Positions 1 through 6,894 of a stretch of DNA of 9,365 nt are shown here, piece by piece. The notes under the pieces are model-generated. The model did no database searches. It saw only the letters and a list, made by a program, of their open reading frames with translations, and was not told where the DNA came from. The stretch's first letter is position 1; each line of letters begins with the position of its first letter. A program made the position numbers and the translations under genes. Origin of the DNA: Sphingobacteriaceae bacterium (GTDB lineage Bacteria > Bacteroidota > Bacteroidia > Sphingobacteriales > Sphingobacteriaceae); the NCBI GenBank assembly GCA_947460275.1, contig CANHHZ010000076.1, positions 1 through 9,365 of the forward strand, given 5' to 3'.

Positions 1-23
1 TAAAATTTCTTTAAATTTTTATC

Positions 24-39
24 CGTTTCACGTGAAACA
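24..39. other. parS-like ParB-binding (centromere) site
   Basis: The 16 bases CGTTTCACGTGAAACA contain a perfect 14-base palindrome (25-38) centred on CACGTG. They match the widely conserved bacterial parS consensus TGTTTCACGTGAAACA at 15 of 16 positions. Such sites nucleate ParB, which recruits SMC and, with ParA, segregates the chromosome origin; they usually lie near oriC. The site abuts the stop codon of the small membrane protein gene (42-40), so it sits in intergenic DNA. No parA or parB gene is visible in the window. A fortuitous E-box-like palindrome is the alternative, but a 14-base match to this exact sequence is unlikely by chance. Confidence 0.8.
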
Positions 40-279
40 TTATTTTTTAAAATATATTTTTAACAACCCACACACCGCAACGGCGCTCCAAACAGCTTCT
101 AAAATTACGAAAGGCCAAAAAGGAATTAACCAAGAGGCGTAACCCGCAATGGCTGCGCCAATTAAATTTAACCAATTATATAAAGCGTTTTCTGCTTTGA
201 TTACTTTTAAGCTTTGTAAAAAGAAAGCCAATAGTAATAAGGTTACACCTGTTGTTGCAATAATATCCGAAACCGGCAT
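40..279 (-). CDS. Small three-helix membrane protein, CBU_0592-like
   Basis: This is a 79-residue integral membrane protein of unknown function. Three hydrophobic stretches are visible at about residues 6-23, 33-50 and 53-74, and a basic C-terminus ends in YFKK. The N-L-x-G-A segment (37-41) followed by a third helix with L-E-x-V-W (60-64) resembles the CBU_0592-type small membrane domain; I assign that from pattern memory only. The start at 279 is preferred over an in-frame ATG at 309, because it overlaps the stop of the upstream uup gene in a TAATG arrangement, typical of translational coupling. The parS-like palindrome begins immediately after its stop codon. Confidence 0.75.
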   Translation of the reverse strand: MPVSDIIATTGVTLLLLAFFLQSLKVIKAENALYNWLNLIGAAIAGYASWLIPFWPFVILEAVWSAVAVCGLLKIYFKK

Positions 280-2138
280 TAGTTTGTTTTTTCTGAAAGT
301 TCTACCCAACGAAACATAGTCTCTTCCAATTGCTTATTTAGATTTTCTATAGCTAAAGAAGTTTCTTGAATTTTAACATAGTTTGACGGATCGATGTCGT
401 TCAACAATTTAGTTAGTTCTTTAATTTCACTTTCTTTAAAAGTTATTTTTTCCTCAGCCTCTTCTAATTCTTTTTGCTCCTTAAAACTAAGCTTTTTTGG
501 TGAAGAACTCAGGTCTGTTTGTTTTTCCTTTTTAGGGGCAGGCGTTTCTTTTGGTGTGTCTAAACTTATCCTATACTCAGAGTAATTGCCGTTATAAATA
601 CTTACCTCGCCTTGGCCTTCCATAATAAACAATTGCTCGCTCATTTTGTCTAACAAATACCTGTCGTGAGAAACCAAAATCAATACTCCTGGAAAGTTTT
701 CTAGAAACTCTTCTAGCACATTTAAAGTGTCTATATCTAAGTCGTTGGTAGGCTCATCCAAAATTAAAAAATTTGGATTTTGCATTAAAACTTTCATTAA
801 GTGTAAGCGTTTCTTTTCGCCGCCACTTAATTTCTCCACCATGCCATGCTGTTTTTTTGGAGGAAAGAGAAATAAGGTAAGCAAGGCAGATGCCGAAATG
901 GTTTGACCATCGGCCATTTTAATAAATTCAGCATCCGACTTTACAATATCAATTACCCTTTCTTTTTCATTAAAAGCCAAGCCCCCTTGTTTATAGTAAC
1001 CATATACAGTGGTTTCTCCAGTATCAACGATTCCTTTTTTAGGGGATAAGTTTCCAGTAATAATGTTTAGTAGCGTCGACTTACCTGTTCCGTTCTTTCC
1101 CGCTAAACCAATTCTATCGCCGCGTTTAAAAGTGTAACTAAAATCGGTTATGATATTTTTATCGTCAAAACTCTGTCCAATGTGGTCTAACTCTAGAATT
1201 TTATTTCCTTGGCGAGACATCTTAACATTTAATGTAACCTTCTGATTGTCAGAACGTTGCTTTGTTTTCTCTTCTAGGGTATAAAAAGCATCTATTCTAG
1301 ATTGAGATTTAGTAGTACGTGCCGCTGGCATGCGCCTCATCCATTCCAATTCTTTCTTCAATAGGTTTTTGTTCTTCTGGAAAGAACTCTCGTCTGAGGC
1401 TTCTCTTTCGGCCTTCTTTTCTAAAAAATACGCGTAATTTCCATTGTAATTGAAAATTTTCCCTCTATCCAGTTCTACAATGGTATTACACACATTATCT
1501 AAAAAGTATCTATCGTGGGTAACCAAAAGAATTGTTTTATTGCCAGAGGTAAGCAGTTTTTCTAGCCATTCAATTGTGTCTATGTCTAAATGGTTGGTAG
1601 GCTCGTCCAATACATATATTTCTGGGTCTTCGATTAATAATTTGGCTAAAGCCAACCTTTTCTTTTGGCCGCCTGATAGGGTGCTAATTTTTTGTTGTAA
1701 CTGATTGATTCCCATCCTGCTTAAGATGGTCTTGATCTCATGCTCGTATTCCCAAGCATTATGTTCGCTTAATTCTTCGTATAAACGATTTAGCTTTTTT
1801 TCATCAGGGTTCGGGTCTTCAATAAGTTCCTCATATTCCTTAATCAACTGTTGTTGCTTGTTTTCTAAGGAGAAAATAAAGTCGCTAATTGAATAGCCAT
1901 CTGGAAAAGAAGGCTCTTGATCTAAAAACCCAATTTTAACAGCTTTATTTTTTACAATTTTTCCTTCTAGTGGAGCAAATCTTTCGGCCAATAATTTTAA
2001 AAGCGTACTTTTTCCGGCACCATTTATACCCACTAAGGCTACGCGCTGCCCTGTGTTAATGCCTAGTGTTAAGTTTTTAAATAGCCATTCGTCGTTGTAG
2101 GCGTGGCCCAAGCTTTCGGCTGCAATTAGTGTACTCAA
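279..2138 (-). CDS. uup: ABC-F family ATPase, Uup type
   Basis: This is a soluble cytoplasmic ABC protein with two nucleotide-binding domains and no membrane segments. ABC-F proteins act on ribosomes, and Uup has been linked to ribosome rescue or assembly and to branched-DNA intermediates. Domain 1 has Walker A at 37-44 (GINGAGKS), signature LSGGQ at 154-158, and Walker B with DEPTNHLD ending at D185 (catalytic E179). A charged linker with E-W-M-R-R and A-R-T-T-K (about 264-277) follows. Domain 2 has Walker A at 347-354, signature LSGGE at 437-441, and DEPTNDLD with E462. Residues from about 550 form a Lys/Glu-rich coiled coil, the Uup C-terminal domain. The NDLD variant in domain 2 plus this tail favour Uup over EttA or antibiotic-resistance ABC-F. 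The start is TTG at 2138; a frame stop lies 12 bases upstream and no ATG is available. Confidence 0.93.
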   Translation of the reverse strand: MSTLIAAESLGHAYNDEWLFKNLTLGINTGQRVALVGINGAGKSTLLKLLAERFAPLEGKIVKNKAVKIGFLDQEPSFPDGYSISDFIFSLENKQQQLIKEYEELIEDPNPDEKKLNRLYEELSEHNAWEYEHEIKTILSRMGINQLQQKISTLSGGQKKRLALAKLLIEDPEIYVLDEPTNHLDIDTIEWLEKLLTSGNKTILLVTHDRYFLDNVCNTIVELDRGKIFNYNGNYAYFLEKKAEREASDESSFQKNKNLLKKELEWMRRMPAARTTKSQSRIDAFYTLEEKTKQRSDNQKVTLNVKMSRQGNKILELDHIGQSFDDKNIITDFSYTFKRGDRIGLAGKNGTGKSTLLNIITGNLSPKKGIVDTGETTVYGYYKQGGLAFNEKERVIDIVKSDAEFIKMADGQTISASALLTLFLFPPKKQHGMVEKLSGGEKKRLHLMKVLMQNPNFLILDEPTNDLDIDTLNVLEEFLENFPGVLILVSHDRYLLDKMSEQLFIMEGQGEVSIYNGNYSEYRISLDTPKETPAPKKEKQTDLSSSPKKLSFKEQKELEEAEEKITFKESEIKELTKLLNDIDPSNYVKIQETSLAIENLNKQLEETMFRWVELSEKTN

Positions 2139-2177
2139 AGTTTTTGTTTAAACGAATTATCTGATAAGAAATTGCTG

Positions 2178-2185
2178 CAAAAGTA
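2178..2185 (-). promoter_or_regulatory. Candidate -7 promoter element for uup
   Basis: On the minus strand the octamer TACTTTTG matches the Bacteroidota sigma-A -7 consensus TAnnTTTG exactly. It lies 39 bases upstream of the uup TTG start, which would give a leader of roughly 30-35 bases. I see no TTG at the usual -33 distance, so only half of the bipartite promoter is supported. Confidence 0.45.
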
Positions 2186-2241
2186 ATCAATAAAATTTGG
2201 TATGCTTGGTGGGTTTACTTAAATATACTTATAGCAGACAA

Positions 2242-2267
2242 AAAAAGCGGACATCCATCCGCTTTTT
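2242..2267 (-). terminator. Rho-independent terminator after the DUF2807 gene
   Basis: A perfect 10-bp stem (AAAAAGCGGA with TCCGCTTTTT) encloses a 6-base loop at 2252-2257. On the minus strand the GC core is followed by a run of T, as expected for intrinsic termination of the DUF2807 transcript that ends its coding at 2315. The flanking run of A would also give a U tract on the plus strand, but no plus-strand gene reaches this point. It separates the DUF2807 gene from uup. Confidence 0.8.
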
Positions 2268-2314
2268 AAACTAAAACTAAACTAAAAACTTAAATTTTAT
2301 AGAGAGACGTAAAT

Positions 2315-2938
2315 TTATTTGCTTAATGATTGAGCCATAATGTATAACTCCTTTTTTCCAAATTTAGCGGCTATTGGGCTTGCTTTTGATTTTATATTCG
2401 AACTTTCGGCAGCAAATTGTTCCATATTTACGGTCGAAAAACTATCCATTACCGAACCATAAGAAGTAGTAGAGCCCGAGAGGGTTAAGGAGCTTTGTCC
2501 AGATAAATTGCTGTACAAATCAATAGTGTTTGCATTTAAATTAGCGGTTGAGCTGTCTTTTAAATTAACCACTAAGCTTAGCAAACTAAAATCACCATAA
2601 GTTTTTACTGTAGCATTACCAGAGGCAAAAATTTCTGTCAGGTTGTTCACATAAACAACCACTGTTAGGGGTGCTTTCTCGAACGAACTGATGCGTAAAT
2701 CATTTTCATTTTGCTGTATCAAGGCATTGTTTGCGTAATATTCGTTGTAAACTTTAACGCTTTCGTCAAAACTTTGCACCAAAATAAGCGAAACATTGCC
2801 AGCCACATGGATAGTATTTACTTTTTTTATGTCTTTCAAGGTGGTTTGGCCATTAATTAAGGATGCTTTTGCAAACAAAGGGCTTCCAATTAAAATTAAA
2901 GCCAGGGTTGCAATTAGTGTTTTCATCGTATTTTTCAT
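2315..2938 (-). CDS. Secreted DUF2807 (head GIN domain) protein
   Basis: This 207-residue protein has an N-terminal signal peptide: basic start, hydrophobic core at about 7-20, likely cleavage near A23 or A25. It is therefore predicted to be periplasmic or exported. The mature part, about residues 38-190, is rich in short beta-strand repeats with many Ser, Thr, Asn and Gly residues, opening with a V-N-T-I-H-V-A-G-N-V segment, as in the DUF2807/head-GIN family of predicted beta-solenoid proteins common in Bacteroidota. The biochemical function of the family is not known. A second in-frame ATG at 2926 (residue 5) gives an equally good signal peptide, so the exact start is uncertain. The gene is transcribed alone, divergent from the ApbE-like gene and ending at a hairpin terminator. 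Mature family members are similar in length, and nothing looks truncated. Confidence 0.8.
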   Translation of the reverse strand: MKNTMKTLIATLALILIGSPLFAKASLINGQTTLKDIKKVNTIHVAGNVSLILVQSFDESVKVYNEYYANNALIQQNENDLRISSFEKAPLTVVVYVNNLTEIFASGNATVKTYGDFSLLSLVVNLKDSSTANLNANTIDLYSNLSGQSSLTLSGSTTSYGSVMDSFSTVNMEQFAAESSNIKSKASPIAAKFGKKELYIMAQSLSK

Positions 2939-3162
2939 ATTTTAATAATTATTTAAACAGTCATTTATCAGCCTGTTTTCGAAAATAAGACTGTAACTCC
3001 ACCAAAAAGTTGCATTATAAATTGCTTAATTAGACCACTTTAGGTCGTTGCTCGACGAACAGCCATAAAAAGACGACCAAATTTATATCGCAGTTTTTAG
3101 CGTGTATTTAAACTTTTATTTAAAAAAGCACTTATAAATGCTTAAAATTGAATTTTAGATTT

Positions 3163-3170
3163 TACATTTG
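3163..3170 (+). promoter_or_regulatory. Candidate -7 promoter of the ApbE-like/PepSY operon
   Basis: TACATTTG is an exact match to the Bacteroidota -7 consensus TAnnTTTG, and lies 31 bases before the ATG at 3201. That places the transcript start near 3175-3178, with a leader of about 25 bases. The closest upstream TTG (3148-3150) is only 12 bases away, shorter than the usual spacing, so the -33 element is not supported. Confidence 0.5.
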
Positions 3171-3200
3171 TTTGTTATTTAGAATTAAACTTAATAAAGA

Positions 3201-4715
3201 ATGAAAAAAATTATCACTGCACTTTGCTTCTTTACCTTATTTTTTAGCCTTCAAGTAAACGCAAACCACATAAAAACCCATCAAAGACGTCTTTATGTGT
3301 CGCATTACGAAAATATATTAGGCACTTCTTTGTCCTTTAAAATCACAAGTACTTCAGAACTTGAAGCAGAAAAAGCAGAAAATACAGCCTTGGCAGAAAT
3401 AAATAGACTTTCGGCCATATTTAGTGCTTATGACGCAAAGAGCGAATTTAGCCTTTGGATGAAACAAGACCTATACAAGCCCATTAAAATTTCTAAAGAA
3501 CTTTTTGATATGCTGAGTTTATTTGAAAATTGGAAAAAACGTAGCAATGGCGCTTTAGACGCATCTGCAGCGGTGGCCAATCAATTATGGAAAAATGCAG
3601 CAGTCAAACAACAATTGCCATCAAACCAACAATTGCAAAATGCCATAGCAACTATGCAACAAAAACATTATCAGTTAGATAAAACAAACCTTACCGCAAC
3701 TCGATTAAGCAATGCGCCATTGGTAATGAACACTTTTGCTAAAAGCTATATCATTAATTTGGCATGCGATGCCGCCTTAATTTCGCCAGAAGTTGCTGCA
3801 GTAGTGGTTAATATTGGTGGCGATTTGGTGATAAAAGGCGATTTTACCGATCAGGTAAATGTAACCAATCCACTAGCAAATGCCGAAAATGATTCTCCTT
3901 TAGCTTATTTATTGGTGGCCAATAAAGCTGTAGCCACAAGTGGAAACTACCGCAGGGGCGAGCAAATTGGAAAAAAATGGTATTCACACATTGTAGATCC
4001 ACGTACGGCAATGCCGGTTGAAGGCGTAATTAGCGCTACGGTTATTGCGCCAAACGCTACCGATGCTGGCGCCTTAGCCACGGCTTTTAATGTATTGTCT
4101 ATTGCCGAAGGTAAGGCTTTGGCCGAAACCGTTGAGGGTGCCGAATACTTAATTGTAACTAAAGATGGCTATAGAATTGAAAGCAGTGGATGGAAAAACT
4201 ATCAAAATAAAGCTGTTCTTACGCCCAAAGAAAAAGATAAACCAACCCAACAAGGAAAACTTTGGGATGAAAAACACGAACTTTCTGTTACTTTTGAAAT
4301 GAACACCATTTCTGGCAACAACCACCGCCCATTTGCGGCCATTTGGGTTGAAAATGAAAACCGTGAATTGGTGCGTAATTTGGCATTGTGGTACAATAAA
4401 CCTAAATGGATTCCTGATTTAAAAAATTGGTATCGTATAAATGGCGACTCGTTTAAAGCAGATAAAACCAACTTTGCTTCGGTAACAGGCGCTACCCGAT
4501 CGCCGGGAAAATATACCGTTAAATGGGACGGAAAAGACGATAAAGGCAATTATGTTACACAAGGAAAATATACAATTATTATTGAAACCTCAAAAGAGCA
4601 TGGAACTGATGAAATAATCCGCCAAACCATGGAGTTTAAAAAAGCTCCTCAAAAAGCAACAGATAAAGGTAACGTCGAAATCTCAAAAGTTACCTTCGAC
4701 TTTTATAAAAAATAA
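3201..4715 (+). CDS. Exported ApbE-like domain fused to DUF2271
   Basis: This is a two-domain extracytoplasmic protein of 504 residues with a signal peptide (hydrophobic 4-18, cleavage near A21). Residues about 33-335 resemble ApbE, which transfers FMN from FAD to Thr/Ser of redox proteins. Visible family landmarks are L-G-T at 40-42, A-I-F-S-A-Y-D at 72-78, a GALD motif at 117-120, A-K at 180-181, N-I-G-G-D at 204-208, ATSGNY at 245-250, H-I-V-D-P-R-T at 263-269 and A-L-A-T-A at 291-295. Several catalytic-region residues deviate: K-S-Y instead of K-G-Y at 181-183, N186 where Asp is usual, and G290 where a metal-binding Asp is usual. Residues about 355-480 are DUF2271, ending in a W-D-G-K-D-D strand-turn resembling FlgD-like Ig folds, and contain T-G-A-T at 429-432, similar to flavinylation sites. 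It is followed 11 bases later by a PepSY membrane protein gene, probably as one operon. A role in periplasmic flavin redox chemistry is inferred. Catalytic activity of the ApbE half is uncertain. Confidence 0.85.
   Translation: MKKIITALCFFTLFFSLQVNANHIKTHQRRLYVSHYENILGTSLSFKITSTSELEAEKAENTALAEINRLSAIFSAYDAKSEFSLWMKQDLYKPIKISKELFDMLSLFENWKKRSNGALDASAAVANQLWKNAAVKQQLPSNQQLQNAIATMQQKHYQLDKTNLTATRLSNAPLVMNTFAKSYIINLACDAALISPEVAAVVVNIGGDLVIKGDFTDQVNVTNPLANAENDSPLAYLLVANKAVATSGNYRRGEQIGKKWYSHIVDPRTAMPVEGVISATVIAPNATDAGALATAFNVLSIAEGKALAETVEGAEYLIVTKDGYRIESSGWKNYQNKAVLTPKEKDKPTQQGKLWDEKHELSVTFEMNTISGNNHRPFAAIWVENENRELVRNLALWYNKPKWIPDLKNWYRINGDSFKADKTNFASVTGATRSPGKYTVKWDGKDDKGNYVTQGKYTIIIETSKEHGTDEIIRQTMEFKKAPQKATDKGNVEISKVTFDFYKK
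4666..4700 (+). repeat. Interlocking inverted repeats (possible RNA pseudoknot)
   Basis: AAGGTAAC (4666-4673) is complementary to GTTACCTT (4689-4696). The adjacent GTCGAA (4674-4679) is complementary to TTCGAC (4695-4700). The order A-B-A'-B' means the two stems interleave, as in an H-type pseudoknot, or are alternatives sharing two bases. The element lies inside the last codons of the ApbE-like gene, 27 bases before the TTG start of the PepSY gene, so a role in coupling or stability is conceivable. It may be chance. Confidence 0.3.
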
Positions 4716-4726
4716 CACTACCGATC

Positions 4727-5347
4727 TTGACTATTATAAATCAAACTCCAAATACTCTTAAAAAGGAAACTGCAAAGCTTTCGCGGTGGTTGCACATTTA
4801 CTTGTCTATGGTAAGTTTTGCCGTGGTGCTGTTTTTTTCCTTTACAGGTTTAACCCTTAATCACCCCAGTTGGTTTGGTGGCGATAAGCAGATGGTTGTA
4901 AAAAATAAAGGACAACTGAATGTAAACTGGGTAAACCAGCCCGACACCAACAAAATTGCTAAACTAGAAATTGTTGAGCTTTTGCGTAAAACCTATGCTG
5001 TAAAAGGGTTTGTAACCGAGGTTAGGATAGACGATGCAGAAGTAAGCGTTTCGTTCAAAGGTCCAGCTTATTCTTGCGATGCTTTTATTGATAGAGCCAC
5101 GGGTAGTTACGAAGTTTCGGAAATTAAAATGGGTCTTGTAGCCGTAATGAATGATTTGCACAAAGGCCGAGATTCGGGCAAAGGCTGGGGCTGGGTAATT
5201 GATGTTTCGGCGGTATTTTTAATCTTGGTTTCGTTAAGCGGATTGATGTTGCTGTTTTTTATTAAAAAAAGACGATTTGCTGGCTTAATAACTGGAGCCG
5301 TTGGCTTGGGGTTGTGTTACCTTATTTATTTGCTTTTTGTACCATAA
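4727..5347 (+). CDS. PepSY-associated transmembrane protein
   Basis: This is a 206-residue inner-membrane protein. Hydrophobic helices are seen at about 25-44, 157-178 and 185-204, with a roughly 110-residue extracytoplasmic segment between the first two. The R-W-L-H before helix 1 (20-23) and L-H-K-G-R-D-S-G before helix 2 (144-151) fit the PepSY_TM family. H23 and H145 occupy positions that could ligate heme in related membrane reductases (inference). The central segment has a single PepSY-like unit ending in D-R-A-T-G (122-126). The start is TTG at 4727, 11 bases after the upstream stop: a frame stop lies at 4706, and the first internal ATG falls at residue 28, inside helix 1, so it is too late. 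The gene forms an operon with the ApbE-like/DUF2271 gene, an association known from extracytoplasmic flavin and iron-reduction clusters. Electron transfer across the membrane is the likely but unproven job. Confidence 0.82.
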   Translation: MTIINQTPNTLKKETAKLSRWLHIYLSMVSFAVVLFFSFTGLTLNHPSWFGGDKQMVVKNKGQLNVNWVNQPDTNKIAKLEIVELLRKTYAVKGFVTEVRIDDAEVSVSFKGPAYSCDAFIDRATGSYEVSEIKMGLVAVMNDLHKGRDSGKGWGWVIDVSAVFLILVSLSGLMLLFFIKKRRFAGLITGAVGLGLCYLIYLLFVP

Positions 5348-5458
5348 TGACCAATAAGCGTATTTTAAGGAGCAAGAACTAAGTCCTAACAGAAATTCCT
5401 TTTCTGGCAAAACTGAGTAAATAGTGTATAAATGATCCGTTGAAGTTTTAAAGGAATG

Positions 5459-5884
5459 CTAAAACCCTCTTTTCCCTAAATAAAAATCTTCTTTAGTGGT
5501 CATTTCTGTTTTTGTTGCTTTGGTTTTGTCTTTATAACCTAGTAAATGAAGCGTACCATGTATCATTACGCGGCACAATTCATCGGCAGTTGCCGCCTTA
5601 AAAGCAGCTGCATTTTCTTTTATCCTTTCTATGCTGATAAAAATATCTCCTGCAATCGTTTTTGGCTCTGCTGAGTTGTCAAAAGTAATCACATCGGTAT
5701 AATCGTCGTGTTGCAAAAAATCTTGGTTTATACGCAGCAAATATTCGTCGCTACATAAAATGAAATTAAGGTCTTCTAAAAGATAACCTTCAGCATCAAC
5801 GGTTTCTTCAATCCATTTTTTAATTAAACGCTTATTTATGAGACTGTAATTGCTGTCTTCGGTATAAAAATTTATTTTTGCCAT
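5459..5884 (-). CDS. ybeY: Endoribonuclease YbeY, rRNA maturation factor
   Basis: YbeY is a metal-dependent single-strand RNA endonuclease required for 16S rRNA 3'-end maturation and 70S ribosome quality control in the cytoplasm. The 141-residue product has the family core: T-D-V-I-T-F-D at 63-69, A-G-D-I-F-I-S at 78-84, and the metal motif H-G-T-L-H-L-L-G-Y at 109-117. H109 and H113 are two ligands. The third, normally His in G-Y-D-H, is D119 here (G-Y-K-D-K), a variant I associate with Bacteroidota YbeY proteins. Length and ends look complete. The ATG at 5884 is preceded by an A-rich stretch and no Shine-Dalgarno box. It is convergent with the PepSY gene across 111 bases without a convincing terminator, and divergent from the phosphodiesterase gene. 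In many Bacteroidota ybeY neighbours mnmG, which is absent here. Confidence 0.95.
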   Translation of the reverse strand: MAKINFYTEDSNYSLINKRLIKKWIEETVDAEGYLLEDLNFILCSDEYLLRINQDFLQHDDYTDVITFDNSAEPKTIAGDIFISIERIKENAAAFKAATADELCRVMIHGTLHLLGYKDKTKATKTEMTTKEDFYLGKRGF

Positions 5885-6045
5885 TTTTTTGTCTTCAGTA
5901 TCTTTTGTTGAGGGCTAAAGGTAAAAATTATGTACAAAAAAGCGTAAATAAGAAAAAAAGTGTTTTCAGCGCCTTTAATCATAACTTTAAATAAATGGTA
6001 ATTTAACTTGCGGCATTTATCTTTAGGCATTTAAAACACAATTTT

Positions 6046-6831
6046 ATGAGAAAAATATTTAACCTTATTGTATTGATAACTTTTATGTCTACAAGTATGT
6101 TTGCACAAAAAAACATTAGCACATGGAATAAAAACAAGGTAATTGCCCATCGTGGGGCATGGAAGCTAAACAATTTACCCGAAAACTCAATCGCCTCGTT
6201 AAAACAGGCAATTGTACTAAAATGTTACGGGTCTGAGTTTGATGTGCACATGACGGCTGATAGTATTTTGGTTGTAAACCACGATCAAGATTTTATGCAA
6301 ATGCCCATTGCCCAAACTACTTATCAAATGCTTTTAACAAAGCAGCTACCCAATGGCGAAAATATACCTACTTTAGAAAGTTACCTTAAAACCGGAATAA
6401 AGCAAAAACACACCAAACTTATTTTAGAGATTAAACCACAAAAACTGGGCAAAGAAACGGATTTAAAACTTACTCATAAGGTAATAGAAATGGTAAAAAA
6501 CCTAAAAGCCCAGCCCTGGGTAGAGTACATTAGTTTTAGCTACGATATTTGCAACGAGTTGATTAAACAGCTACCGAACGTAAAAGTAGCTTATTTAGGA
6601 GGCGAAGTTGCGCCAGAAAAACTTAAGAACGATGGTTTTGATGGGTTGGATTATCATTTTTCTGTGTTTAGAAAAACAGAGTGGCTAACCGAGGCCAAAA
6701 AACTGGGGCTCAGCACTAACGCCTGGACAGTAAACACAATAGAAGAGATGCAATGGCTCATCAAAAATAACATTGATTACCTAACCACCAATGAACCCGA
6801 GTTGCTTTTCAAGTTGTTAGAAGAGAAATAA
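6046..6831 (+). CDS. Exported glycerophosphodiester phosphodiesterase (GDPD family)
   Basis: Enzymes of this family hydrolyse glycerophosphodiesters to glycerol 3-phosphate plus an alcohol. The 261-residue product starts with a signal peptide (hydrophobic 6-19, likely cleavage A20|Q21), so it should act in the periplasm. No lipobox Cys is present. Catalytic and metal residues are visible in order: H35-R36-G37, P-E-N at 46-48, E64-x-D66, T70-x-D72, H79-D80 and E128 in L-E-I-K. This is the complete HR...ExD...H signature, and the TIM barrel appears full length. The substrate among glycerophosphodiesters cannot be told from sequence. The ATG at 6046 directly begins the signal peptide. It is transcribed alone and convergent with the cold-shock gene; a TATCTTTA at 6018-6025 is one base off the -7 consensus and may be its promoter. 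Confidence 0.92.
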   Translation: MRKIFNLIVLITFMSTSMFAQKNISTWNKNKVIAHRGAWKLNNLPENSIASLKQAIVLKCYGSEFDVHMTADSILVVNHDQDFMQMPIAQTTYQMLLTKQLPNGENIPTLESYLKTGIKQKHTKLILEIKPQKLGKETDLKLTHKVIEMVKNLKAQPWVEYISFSYDICNELIKQLPNVKVAYLGGEVAPEKLKNDGFDGLDYHFSVFRKTEWLTEAKKLGLSTNAWTVNTIEEMQWLIKNNIDYLTTNEPELLFKLLEEK

Positions 6832-6848
6832 AAAAGCCTTAAAACAAA

Positions 6849-6876
6849 AAAGCATCCCGTACACACGGGATGCTTT
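6849..6876 (-). terminator. Strong terminator between convergent genes (mainly for csp)
   Basis: A perfect 12-bp stem pairs AAAGCATCCCGT (6849-6860) with ACGGGATGCTTT (6865-6876) around a 4-base loop. On the minus strand it is followed by a U-rich run (complement of 6841-6850), giving a classic intrinsic terminator for the cold-shock gene, whose stop is at 6895. On the plus strand the hairpin ends in CTTTGG with no long U run, so termination of the phosphodiesterase transcript here would be weaker. Confidence 0.88.
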
Positions 6877-6894
6877 GGTAAAATATGATAATAA

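Noticed and set aside
2267..2290. Short tandem-like repeats of A-rich ACT units after the DUF2807 gene
   Set aside because: Imperfect units of 5-7 bases in AT-rich untranslated sequence; no clear biological structure beyond base composition.
3014..3019. TATAAT on the minus strand upstream of the DUF2807 gene
   Set aside because: It matches the E. coli -10 box, not the Bacteroidota TAnnTTTG, has no -35 partner, and lies about 75 bases from the ATG in AT-rich DNA.
3043..3078. Inverted hexamers GGTCGT (3043-3048) and ACGACC (3073-3078) in the divergent intergenic region
   Set aside because: Arms are only 6 bases with a 24-base spacer; such matches are expected by chance, and no regulator is nearby to support an operator.
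4202..4549. 115-codon minus-strand open frame inside the ApbE-like/DUF2271 gene
   Set aside because: It is antisense to clear DUF2271 sequence and has no signal or domain of its own.
5390..5406. Hairpin CAGAAA/TTTCTG between the convergent PepSY and ybeY genes
   Set aside because: The 6-bp AT-rich stem without a following U run is too weak to call a terminator.
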